Made by a program: the position numbers and the translations under genes. The notes beneath the pieces are model-generated. The model was not told where the DNA came from, did not search any database, and was given only the letters and a program-made list of their open reading frames with translations. A stretch of 64,000 bases of DNA from Rhizaria sp. SCN 62-66 (lineage: Eukaryota > Rhizaria, unplaced): the NCBI GenBank assembly GCA_001724265.1, contig MEDY01000066.1, positions 1 through 64,000 of the forward strand, given 5' to 3'. Below are positions 53,337 to 63,709 of the stretch, in pieces. Numbering within the stretch: the first letter of the stretch is position 1; every line of letters starts with the position of its first letter.

Positions 53337-54615
53337 TTACTTCTTGTTCTTCTTCTTATTGTACTTGTCGTAGACGTTCTCGAACATGTTCTCGTCGTAC
53401 GAAGGGTCGCGCGCGCGCGCCGCACCGGCCTAAACAAAGAGTGAAAGAACGCACAAAGTAGCGAAGACAAGATAGAAAGGTGAGAAAATGATCATATGTT
53501 GACGAATTGATTACATACGTCGTAAAGGTGTCATAGGTAAATAGAAATAAGACAATATGACAATAAAAACACGATATATGCTGCAGTCATTAGCGTAAAC
53601 ACATACCTGGCGCTTGATGCGCTCCTGGAACTGCTCGTAGGTCTCGTCCTCGGGGATGTTCTCGGCCTTAGCGGCCTCTGCCTCGGCCTCGCCCTCCTCG
53701 CTGGCGCGGCGCTCTGCCTCGCGGGACTCGCGCAACGGCGCATCCTTAAGCGGGAAAAACTCCTTGTCCCACACGAAGTCGGTGGCGAGCCCGACATCGG
53801 CGAAGAAGGTCTTGAGCTGGCCCGCGACCAGGTCCTTGCACTTGCCGCCCGGCACGTGGAGGTGCAGCTGGACGAGGCGGAAGTGGCCCGGGGTAGCCGT
53901 GCGGAGGTAGAAGCGCAGCTTCTCGTTCTGGATCGTGGGGAAGGACGCCGAGGTGGAGTCCTTGAGGGCGGAGAGGAAGCCCTGCAGCATCGACAGCGAG
54001 GCCTCATTCGTCTCCTTCTGCTCGGGGTAGTTCGTCAGCAGATCCGGGTGCACCTTGGTGGCCAGAGAGCGCAGCACGGCGCTCAGCAGCGGCACCTTGG
54101 CCGCGGCCTCCTTCACCGCGGGGGCCTTGGACGCCGTCACGCGGCCCTGAAGAGAGCAACAATCAAAGCAACAGAAGAGAAGAAAGGTGGGAGAGATGGA
54201 TGTAAGAGCATTAAGAAAGCTGCCGTAAACTTAGTTAGTTGCCGTTGTTGCTGCGCAGACAGGATGAAACGACACGTACCTGGCTAGTGCCAACGCGCTG
54301 GAAGCCCTTGCTGTTGGTAGTAGCAGCAGCGGCGGCAGCGGGCTTAGCAGCAGCAGCAGCAACAGCAGCGGCAACAGGGGCAGCCTTAGCAGCGGCGGCG
54401 GGCTTGGCGGCGGCGGGCTTGGCGGCGGCGGCGGCAGACGAGAAGAGGCGGCCAGCGGGGACGACGGCGACGGGCTTGGCGGCAAGAAGCGTGCTGAAGC
54501 GCTGCTGCTGGGAGAACGAAGCAGAGACAGCAGGAGCAGAGATCGCGAAGGCAGCGGTGGCGCTGGTGAGAGCGGTGGCGCCGCGCGAGGCAGCGCGGAG
54601 GAAACGGAGGGACAT
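53337..54615 (-). CDS. Mitochondrial DUF4460 (TCAIM-like N-terminal domain) protein
   Basis: Exons 54615-54280, 54146-53607 and 53429-53337 join in frame to 322 residues, stop TAA; donors GTACGT and GTATGT. The leader MSLRFLRAASRGATALTSAT followed by RLFSSAAAAA is a mitochondrial presequence with a likely cleavage near RLFSS. A long Ala/Pro/Lys linker follows. The conserved part (~125-260) has LATKVHPDLLTNYPEQKETN and EASLSMLQGFLSALK, the pattern of DUF4460 in animal TCAIM (HPD...YP...N..SL..L). The DUF4461 half of TCAIM is not seen. The J-domain-like HPD is notable. The C-terminus is acidic coiled coil, then a Lys-rich end. Function unknown; the family name is from memory. Confidence 0.75.
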
Positions 54616-55403
54616 CGGGGCGGAAAAGGGCGAAAAGTCTGCAAGAGGGGAGACTCCGAGTGTCCTGAGACGGCGAACGGCGGACGCGCAAATGGTGGAG
54701 CAGGAGATAGTCAAGGGTAGGTGAGGGGCGAGCAAGGCGAGGCGGGCAGAAGTGGAGGATAGAGAGAGCGAGACTGGGCAACGAGCGCGTGCATGAGCGA
54801 AGGAAGACAGCAATTTGATGATCAAAAAACTTAATTTATAAGAATACTGGTACATTTACTAAGTGGATATCCTGGCGATTCCACTGTTGACGTGCGTATA
54901 CTCGCGAGCGAGCGTATCGAATCGGAAGCAACCCGCAGCGCTGCCGCCGGTCGAAGACGGCCGCGCAGTTGGCGTCTCGGTTGGGTTCGCAAAAATCATC
55001 GCTGACTGTCGGACTGCGACTTCTGCAGCCTGTTCTTTTTAGGTCTGCAGTGACACAGTTTCACCGTCTTTTGGTCTATAATAGTCCGTACTACATTAAA
55101 CGGTGGCGCATATGAGTGTCCTTTTTAGAAACTGCTTGTTTCAAGCGGTATACCTTTCGCTCTGGCATCCCCCGCGATGCTCCTTGGCCTTGTCCTCCTC
55201 TCACTCCTCTCAACTCTCCGCCTCTGCCCACTATTTGTCCGTCCACGCGCTAACTATGTAGCTACTCGCCTCTTAACTACGCACGTGCTTTTCCACTGAT
55301 AAGCTACAGCTCTTCTCTTACTCCCTACACCTCCACAACAGACCTAAACAACAACAACACCACCTCCTTTGACATCAACATCAACAGCAACGTCGGCGCC
55401 AAC
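54616..55403. promoter_or_regulatory. Divergent intergenic region before the coiled-coil gene
   Basis: 788 bases between divergent start codons. The 3' half is C/T-rich (55160-55330). No recognised element. Confidence 0.5.
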
Positions 55404-57354
55404 ATGAACTCGAACGCGTCTGACGCTGCCATCAGCAGCAGTAGCAGCAGCCTCTCTGCCCCCGCTGCCTCTGCCTCTGCTGACTCAGTGTCCTCGGCCG
55501 TGCGCCGCCTGGAGGCCCGCATCGCGAACTTGGCCTCCGCGCTACACTCCGCGCAGCAGGAGCTGTCGGAGCGCACTGTCGCGCTACACAACGCGTCCAC
55601 GGCGCTGGCGGCGCTGCAGGCGCGCGCGGACGTGTCCCGCGGCGAGGCCGACGCGGCTGTGGCGCGCTACCACGACTGCGACGCGCGGCTCCAGGCCTGC
55701 CGGCTCAGATGCAACGCGCTCGAGAGGGACATCCTGACGCTCAAGGCCACGCACGCGGCTGAGGTCGAGGCCTTCGCGCTCGCCGCCAAGGTTGCCGACG
55801 GGCTCGTGCTTGACGCGTCCGCCGCCAGGGACGCGGCGCAGGAGGACGCCGCCACCGTGCGCAGGGCCGCCGCGGCCCGCGAAATGGAGCTGCAGGTACG
55901 TGCAGTTGGCACTAAAGATCAACGCATGGAGCTGGAAAACCTATATATTATTTCGTCGTGTATCTTCTGTATGTTTGTCCTTTTATCAACGTCATTTTAT
56001 GTCTCACTTTTCTTTTTCTGTTTTACTCTGGCTTTTGCTTTCCTTGTCCGTGCAGGCCGCGCACGACTCAGCCTTGCGCATGATGTCTGCGCAGCACGAC
56101 GCGATCCGCGCGCAGCTCGAGCTGCAGTTTGCCTCCGACCTGCGCGTCCTCAAGTCCGCCGCGCGCACGCAGGCCGAACCTGCGCAGCGCGAGCGCGCCA
56201 CGCGCACTGCGCACCGCAACGCTGCCAGTGCCAAGAGCGACCTGTGCGCGGCGCGCGACGCGGCCGACGCGCTCCAGCACGAGGTGCTGCTGCTCAAAGA
56301 GGAGAACGCGCGGCTGCGGCTCGCGGCGACCGAGGCGGGCGTGCGCGCGGGCGCGGGCGCTGAGTCGAGCGCGGCGGCGGCCAGCGCGGCGCAGCAAGTG
56401 CAGGCGCTGGCGGCCGAGAACGAGGCGCTGCGCGGTCGCTTCCGGCAGCTCGCTCTCGTGAGCAAGGGCGAGGTCGAGCGGCTGCGGGCGCTTGCGCAGC
56501 ACCTGACCGAGCTGGCGGTTAAGGCCGGGGTCGAGCCGGGGCAGCTCATGCCGGCGCACCTGGCGCCCGCCAACGCCAGCGCTGCCGCGAATCCTGCGGC
56601 TGCGAACAGCGCGAATGTGAGCACTCCTCACAACGGGAGTGCCAGCGCCGTGGGTGCGGGCGCGAGTGCGAGTATGGCAACTGGGAGCAAGAGCGCAATC
56701 GTGCCCCCGACGCCGTACGTGGGCATCACGTCGCCGCAGACGTCGCGCCCGCGCCCCGGCTACGCTGCCTCTGCCACTGCTGCCGCTGCGAGTCATAACA
56801 GCGGTGCATACATTGCGGGGAGCTCAAACAGCAGCAGCGGTGTCGGTCAGCTGACAAAGCCGAGCCGCACTGGCCAGTACTATGCCGGTAACGGTAACGG
56901 TTATAACAACAGCAACGACTACGAGGACGACTACGGCGACGACGACAACTACAGTGGTGACGCGTCCAACTACAACAACGGAACTCATGCATATGGGTAC
57001 GCTGCGGGCGTGCATGGTGCGGCGCCGCAGGGGGCGCTCAATGTTGGCGACACTTTACACCGCGCCGCCCTCAGTCAACAGCAGCCTCAGCCGGCCGCCC
57101 ATGGTCACTCGGCTCAGCAGCAGCAGAGGCGTCTGTCGTCTACTGGCACTGGCGCTGGCGCTGGGTTCAAGGCGAAGGCGGCTGGCAGCGGCAGCGGCAG
57201 CCGCGTTAGCTCCCCGCTGATGAGTGCGCGCGAGCGCGCGCGCGCGGTGGTCGACGCCAAGCAAAAGGCCGGGCTCAGTAACTCAGGCACTTATAGTGGC
57301 GGCAGCAGTGGTGGTAACAGTCGGCCGGCAACCTCGCGGCTCCCCGCTTACTGA
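55404..57354 (+). CDS. Coiled-coil protein with low-complexity tail, family not recognised
   Basis: Exons 55404-55895 and 56056-57354 join in frame (donor GTACGT, acceptor GTGCAG) to 596 residues, stop TGA. After a Ser/Ala leader, residues ~30-360 have strong heptad character (VRRLEARIANLASALHSAQQ, EVLLLKEENARLRLAATEAG, VQALAAENEALRGRFRQLAL). The remaining ~230 residues are disordered and Gly/Ser/Asn/Tyr-rich with an acidic patch (DYEDDYGDDDNYSGD) and a single AAHGHS. The helical part ends in a conserved-looking block (VERLRALAQHLTELAVKAGV). It could be a centrosomal, flagellar or trafficking scaffold, but nothing in the sequence decides this. Confidence 0.8.
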
Positions 57355-57624
57355 ATGACAGAACAGTGGTGATAAGAGTAATGAACAAGATCTACATGGA
57401 TGTGTTTTCTTAAAGAACTTAACAAAACATTTTACTTTTACAATGGAAGTGAAGCTGATACTTTGATGTTGCTAATCGTTGGAGTGAAGATTAATATTAT
57501 GCTATGAAATGGTCAGAATAACATTATAAATCCACATAATACAGTGAGACTAGACGAGATAATAACTAATGTAACTGTATTGTCCTGTCATTACTGACAG
57601 CATTATTGATAAACGTTTTATGAC

Positions 57625-60600
57625 TTAGACCAACGCAAGCGCGTCAGTCATCATTTGTTTGTGCCACACGACGAGCTTGGCGTACTCTTCGCTGAGAATG
57701 CGGGCCTTGACCTCGACCTTGCTCAAACCGCGGTACTCATGGGCGTTGCAGCCGCTACTATTCACACTCGCGTTGAGACTTGTGTTAACGCTTGGCTGCG
57801 ACTGTGGCGGCTGCTGCAGCAGAGCGCGTAACTCCCACATCTTGCGCACATCTCGGGGCAGCTTCGACACGACCTTTTGGTGGAACTTTGCCAGAGTCGA
57901 GTACTCCTGAGTCAGTACCGACAGCTGCGTCTGCGCGTGCGCGTCCCGAGCGTCCCGGTCGCTCGCGTCAACGGCACTCGTACTGGCACTCGCGCTGACG
58001 CTCTGGACAGGAACACTTGCGACCGAGGGGCTTGCATCAGAGCTGGAGTAAGCAGAAACTGCGGCAACATCCGGCTTAGTGCAAGGGGCAACAAATGCGA
58101 CATGAGTAGGGTTAATCGCGAAAGTTACAGGCTCTGCTTGAGCAGCAGCGGTGGCCACAGGGCCTGCAACTGCACGCGCCGCGATCGCAGTCGCAGTGCT
58201 GACTGTAGGCTCAACACCCACACTGCGAGTGACCGTGGGCACAGTGACCGTGGGCATTATAGGCACTGCGCTATTGTGAGTGACCGTGGGCGCCCTGGGC
58301 CGCGGGGTTATCGCGACAATCGGGGAGGTCTGCAAGTTGCTGTACGAGCACAGCTGTACGCTCGTCTTGGCGCTGTCGACGACATTGCTGGCGACACAGG
58401 GAGTGCTGTGCACGCTCACATCGCGGCTCGTCGCGGTCGTGTTGCGAGTGCTGCTTGACTGGCTAGTGAGAGCCGCGTTGGCGCTGCTGCTGCTGTTGTT
58501 GCTGCCGATCGAGCGGACTGGTGTCTGCAAGCACTGATTGTCGGCCTTGGTGTTGTTTTCAGTGTTGTTGCATGCAGATGTGTTCGTGTTCGTGCCAGTC
58601 GTGTTACTGTGGCTGGTGCTCGAGCAAGAACTGGCGCCGCTGTGCGTAGCATGAATATGTGCGTTATTGTAAGTGCCCTGCACGGTCAGCGTGACGCCGC
58701 CATCAGCCGTCGTGACCACTGAGGGCCTGCCGTCGCGGTGCAAGGGCACCGTGAACACCTGAGTGCCAGGAGGAGCACTTACATTCTGAGCAGTTACACT
58801 CTGACCACTCACGTATGAAGCGCTGACAGCAACGCCGGGAGCGCTGACACTGTGGCAAGGGACATGAGCGCTGGCGCTGCTGCCGCCACGGGTGATCGTG
58901 ATCTGCGTGGTCATCGGCTGTTGTTGCTGCAGTTGTTGCTGACGCTGCTGTTGCTGCAACAAAAGCTGTTGCTGCTGTTGTTGTTGTTGTTGTCGTTGTT
59001 GTTGAAGCTGTTGCATCTTGTGGTTGTGATAAATGCTGGTATTGTTGTTGTTGTTAATGTCCCTGATGCAAGGCTTGCTACCGGCGTTGCAAGCGACACT
59101 CACACTTGCGCGACTGGGTACACGGGCATTGATGCTCGCACCAACAGACCTGCTCGCACTCGCATGCACGCCCACACTCGTCCGCGCATGGCCGCCAGCA
59201 ACGCCAGCATTCGCACCCTGCATCGTGACACTGGGCTTGCCAACCGTGTTCGCCTTGGTGTACGCAGCTGCAGCCGGATGAGAAAAGGCTCCAACTTGAA
59301 GCCGCACATTGGCAAGCAAGTTTTTGAGCCCTGTTGCGTCAGCGTTTTTAACCGCAACAGTCGCCTTTCGCGCGCTCTCTGCCGCGGCCCCCGCCTCGGC
59401 CATAGTAGCGCGCATGGCGCCCTGCTGCACCGACTGGACCCAGTCCCAGAGCAACACGGAGCCGGCGGCCGGGTCCGCCGCCAGAGCCGCCGCGAGGGTC
59501 GCCGGCAGCGCGGGCAGGGCGGGGGGCAGCGGGGTGTCAGGCGCGGCTGCGAGCGCGGCAGCAAGCGCAACGGGGGGCGCAGCAGCGGGCGCGGCGGGAG
59601 GCGCGGGGGAGGCAGGGACGGGCAGGGCGGGGGGCAGAGTGGGCGGGGCGACTGAGGGCTGAGACTGGATCGGGGGCACGGGCACAGCGGCAGAGAGCTA
59701 GGGCTGAGGCTGATACCGAGGCTGGGACTGCAGCTCAGGCTCAGCCTGAGGCTCCGACTAAGATTGGGGCCGATGGGAGCAACAGCACTGCGACTGCGAG
59801 TGCTTGTTGCAACTCATGTTCGTCGCCTTGGGCACAGAAACAGACACGTGCATTGACACCGGCTTACACACACTTGCGAGGTCGCTGTCACTGTTTTCAG
59901 TGCCACAGTCACCCTTACACGCGCGCCCCTTAGAGGCCGCCGCAGCCGTCGCCGCGGCAAGCGTCGCCTTGTTCGCCGCCGCGGCCGCAGCCTCCGCCGC
60001 CGCCGCGGCCTGGCCCGCGGCCCGCTGCGTTGCTGAGGTCACGGCTGCAGTGGCGGCGCGGGCCGCGCTCGCAGCGGCGGCCACCACGGCGGCCTTCTTG
60101 CTACTGGTGCTGTGACTAAGGGGGTACTTAGACAAGTCGCCGCAAGGGCGACCGTGGGAAAAGTCAGGAAACCAGTCAGCGGTGGGGGCGCCATGCGCGG
60201 CCGCCAGCGCCAGAGCGGCGGGGCCAGTGAGCTTCGCACCCACAGGCACTGCGGTCGGCACAGCTGCAGCATGCGCACCCACACCCGTGAGGCCACTGGA
60301 AGCGTGCGTGTTGTGGGCGCAGTGTGAGTTGGCGTGCAGCAGCGCGTCGTTGTACTCGTCGTCGTAGTGGTCGTTGGCGTCGTCTTGCTCCTGCTGCTGC
60401 AGCTGCTCGCAGTCGCCCAGGGGCAGGTCCTCGGGCAATAATACGGCGGCGGGGAATCGGGGGCGCAGTGCAGGCGAGTGGCGGCTCCACTTCTGTTGAT
60501 GCTCGTGGCGGCCTGACTTGTCGTAATGACGACTTGACTTTAGTTCGTATTGATTATTGCCGTGGTAAGTGTTGGCGCAGTGACTGAGCCTAGTCGGGTG

Positions 60601-63046
60601 AGGATGAGTGTTCATATTCGTGTTGGTGGCGTTTGCATCAAGACCATACTTCGTATACAGAGAGACACGTGTTGCATTGTTGCTATCGACGTTATCAGAA
60701 ACTCTGATGTCGACGGCAACACGCTCATCAGCGCCGGAAATGTTATACTCATTGTTGCTATTGTCATAACTGCGGCCATTATTGTTCATGTTAATGTTGC
60801 CGTCAACGACATACGCAGCGTCAGTCGCATAGTGACCCTGCGCAGCAGCAGCAGCAGCGGCACCGGCACCAGCAGAGTAAACGAAATGACTGTGAGCATT
60901 GTCGAGCTCGCCGTTCATCACATGGTCCTGGTGCTCCAGGTCTTGTGCCCTCACATATCCAGTAACAGCAGCAGATGCAGCAAAGTGACCGTGGGCGTCG
61001 CCACCATCATTGTAGCAGTGACCGTGGGCAGAAAGGGAGTGACCGTGAGCAGCAAAACGACTAGGACCGTGAGCATAGTCGTTGTCACGCTCACAGTCAT
61101 TGTTATCATCGTAGTCATAATCACCCTCGTCTTCGCAGTCAGCGTCATCATAATGACCGTGTGCATCGGCGTATTGACCATGGGCAGCCTCGTAGAGTTG
61201 TTGTTGCTGCAGTGCTGCCTTAGTAGCATCATACTCTTGTTGTTGCTGCTGCAGCGACGTCCTAACGTCGTCTGCCTTGTACGCAGCGCGCTTCGCAGCA
61301 GCCTTGGCCTTGGCAGCCGCGGCCGCGGTCGCTGAGGCACTCTGGGCGCGCACTTTGTCGACAATGACGCCGGCGCCGGTCACGGCTGAGCGCGCCTTGA
61401 GCCCCGCTGCAGCTGTGATGTGGGCAGCGGTTGCAGGAAGTTTCTTCGCGTTGCCGTAGCTGCAGTTAGCGTGGTTAGCAGTGTTGTTGGCTGAGCGGCG
61501 ACTGTGACGCTGCTGGTAATGACTGTGGGCGGCGTTGAAGTGACTGTGGGTCGGGTTGAAGTGGCCGTGGGCAGGATTGAAACGACTCTGAGCCAAAGCG
61601 GCATGCTAAACACTAGTGGCACTGCCCATAGCAATCTTACTCGCGTTTGATCCCTTTTTGCTCATGTGACCCTTCGCACTGTATGGGTGTGAGTTTTCAT
61701 CATACCCAGCCTCGTTTGCGCCGCCATGAGCGCTATTGTCGTCGCTGTCGCTCGTGCTAACGCTGTCGCTGGCGGCGGTGAGGCTGTGGTTCATTTTGTT
61801 GCTGTAGTAGTAATCGTACTCGTTGTTGTTGTCAGAGTCTGTCGCCTCCAGCAGCGAGTCAGAACGATCGTCGCGAGAGTCAAACTGACTGTGAACGTCA
61901 GAGTGACTGTGAGAAGCAGAGTCAGCGTGACTGTGAGCATCGGAGTGACCGAGAGCAGCAGAGTGACCGGGAGCAGCAGCGACGTCGGAGTCGGTGTGAC
62001 TGTTGTTGTTTGTGTTATTCAACTCACTCCAGTCACTCAGCTCGCAGTCGCTTGAAATCTTTTGAATTTGCTGCTGCTTCTGCTGCTGTTGCTGCTGGTG
62101 TTGCTATTTCTGCTGCTTCTTCTGTTGCCTCAGCCGCTGTTTCTGCTCGCGCGCCGCCTTCGCCGCCTTGGCGTTGTCGTCCTGCTGCTGCTGCAGCCGC
62201 GCGTCCTCGGCCCAGCGCGCTGAGGCGAGCATGTACCTTGTCAGCGATTCCTCTATCTCGTCGGCGACGTTAGCTGCAGCGGCCGCAGCAATTGCAGTCG
62301 GAGCAGTCGCTGTCGAAGGCGTGTCGGGAGAGCCTGCAAGTGCACTGGCTGCGCTGTTGTGAGTGAAGCCGTTTGTGTTGGGAGGAGCCCAGCGGCGCTG
62401 TAGCGTTGACAACGACTGCAGCAGTGAGTGGCTGTCGTTATCGTCGTTGTCAGCACTGGTTCTAGCAGTCGCATTATCAACCACAGGTGTGGCAAAAACT
62501 GAGACAGGAGCAGTTGCGTTTATAGCACTAGGCGCAGGAGCAACTATGTTGCGACTACTGACGCCAGCGTTTCCATTAACGCTGCTATTGCTGCTACGAA
62601 TGTTGGCAGTGACGCTCGCGAGTAGCAAGTCGGTCTTGACGTCCTCCGCAGTGCTGCCGTCCGTGAGCGTGGCCAGCGCGGCGTCTTCCGCGACGACGGA
62701 CTCCAGGTAAGACCGCAAGCGCGTCTGCGCCCAGCTCGTGTACTCGTCCATCGGCGCAGCAGGGGTGGTGTCTGCCGTAGCGGCGGGCTCAGCGTCGGAG
62801 GTAAATGTGGAGGAGGCTGGCAGCGTGGTCGGATCAGCTATGGGGACCTCGCTGAGCCAACGAACAGGAAAGAAAAAAGACGTGAATAGGGACACAGATA
62901 AGCCACAGTCAAAAGAAAACACGCGGATATGAATTAAAATCGATTAACACATAGACGTACGTGTCAACACCTGCGATAGAGCAGATCATAATCTTTGTCG
63001 CGGGACTATTGTCCTTCCAGCGGACGCTCATGGTGCTCGTGTCCAT
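57625..63046 (-). CDS. 1,770-residue low-complexity protein with four in-frame TAG codons
   Basis: Exons 63046-62961 and 62851-57625 join in frame (donor GTACGT, acceptor GGCTCAG), stop TAA. Codons 278, 444, 1060 and 1080 are TAG and are read here as Gln; the frame contains no TAA or TGA. Under the standard code it would fall into four unrelated pieces. The N-terminus MDTSTMSVRWKDNSPATKIM and residues ~60-90 (WAQTRLRSYLESVVAEDAAL) look ordered, as does the C-terminal ~130 residues (TLAKFHQKVVSKLPRDVRKM, KARILSEEYAKLVVWHKQMM). Between them lie poly-Gln, His/Ser/Asn/Asp repeats (AHGHS, SHSHSD), Ala helices and Pro-Gln stretches. A TATA-like stretch lies about 60 bases upstream of the ATG. I do not recognise the family. 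Confidence 0.75.
58228..58289. repeat. Dispersed 16-mer motif cluster (read as PTVT)
   Basis: Three copies of GTGACCGTGGGCA; the coding strand reads Pro-Thr-Val-Thr. Confidence 0.75.
59698..59700 (-). other. In-frame TAG, probable Gln codon
   Basis: Context on the coding strand is CAG CCT CAG CCC TAG CTC, within a Pro-Gln run. Codon 1080 of the long reading. Confidence 0.7.
59758..59760 (-). other. In-frame TAG, probable Gln codon
   Basis: Context is CCC CAA TCT TAG TCG GAG CCT CAG; reading Gln gives a Ser-Gln-Ser repeat like those that follow. Codon 1060. Confidence 0.7.
60981..61080. repeat. Dispersed 16-mer motif cluster (read as AHGHS)
   Basis: Four copies of (A)GTGACCGTGRGCAG or close variants, read on the coding strand as Ala-His-Gly-His-Ser type repeats. 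Confidence 0.75.
61508..61575. repeat. Dispersed motif cluster (read as PTHSHF / PAHGHF)
   Basis: Three diverged copies of TGACTGTGGG/TGGCCGTGGG with regular ~21-base spacing (seven-residue repeat FNPTHSH). Confidence 0.75.
61606..61608 (-). other. In-frame TAG, probable Gln codon
   Basis: Context is ACT AGT GTT TAG CAT GCC GCT. The frame continues directly into a 600-codon open stretch. Codon 444. Confidence 0.7.
61888..61975. repeat. Dispersed motif cluster (read as SHSHSD / GHSDAHSH)
   Basis: At least five copies of GTGACYGTGAG or diverged GTGACCGRGAG, spaced 15-18 bases. Confidence 0.75.
62104..62106 (-). other. In-frame TAG inside a poly-Gln run, probable Gln codon
   Basis: Context is AAG AAG CAG CAG AAA TAG CAA CAC CAG CAG CAA CAG CAG. 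The Gln-rich run continues without change of frame on both sides. Codon 278. Confidence 0.8.
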
Positions 63047-63709
63047 GGTGCTTTCCGGCGAACCGCGCTTGGAGACCTATACGTTTAAGACAGAAACTAT
63101 GATTTAAATATAGTATATAAACGTATTAGTTAAATAACTTTACTCAACCAATTTTCAACTTAACGAACAAACCACATCAAAATAGAACTTATTTGAGAGC
63201 TACTTCTTCTAGCCGTTGGAGCATCAACCGCAGTGGATCGATTGGTCAATTAGTCACCCAATCAGGCATTTGTTGTAACTCAGTGTAATGACCGCCAACA
63301 TTCACGAAATGAAACAAACGTGCACTATAATACCCCAAATCATCATGTAATCATCGTGAATCATGATCTGGCGGACAACTAACTCATCTCGACGCTTATA
63401 CAGTTGGTTTAAAAACTTTGTTTATTTGTTTATTTGTTTATTTCTTATTTTTCTTGTTCTACGCTACATAATAATAGCTTAGTAATATGATCTATGTTAC
63501 ATCCTACATATAAAGTGTTCCCCAGAATAACACCACGCGAGAAAAGAAACCTCTCACTCACATATCCCTCCTTAATCCTGCGGCAAAGCCCTCACCATTA
63601 ATCGCACACCCGACAGATCGATCGCCGCTTTATAAACTACAGCAGCAAAACCTGTTCTCCCCTCGCTTTCCCGCATCGTTAACAGTCACCAGGATCGCGT
63701 CCGAGCGCT
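63047..63709. other. Spacer between eIF3c and the low-complexity protein gene
   Basis: AT-rich. Includes a TATA-like TATATACTATATTTAAA (minus strand, near 63100-63116) and a tandem TTTGTTTA-type repeat at 63418-63450. No coding signal. Confidence 0.5.
63418..63450. repeat. Tandem TTTATTTG repeat
   Basis: Three to four units of an 8-base AT-rich repeat in the spacer. Confidence 0.85.

Noticed and set aside
43877-61975. CRISPR-like array from the regularly spaced motif
   Set aside because: Repeats are diverged, lie inside open reading frames of a eukaryote, and the spacers are similar rather than unique.
57625-63046. Reading this locus as four separate genes or a decayed pseudogene
   Set aside because: All breaks are TAG, the frame never shifts, codon usage and repeat style are continuous, and the downstream pieces lack ATG starts with upstream signals.
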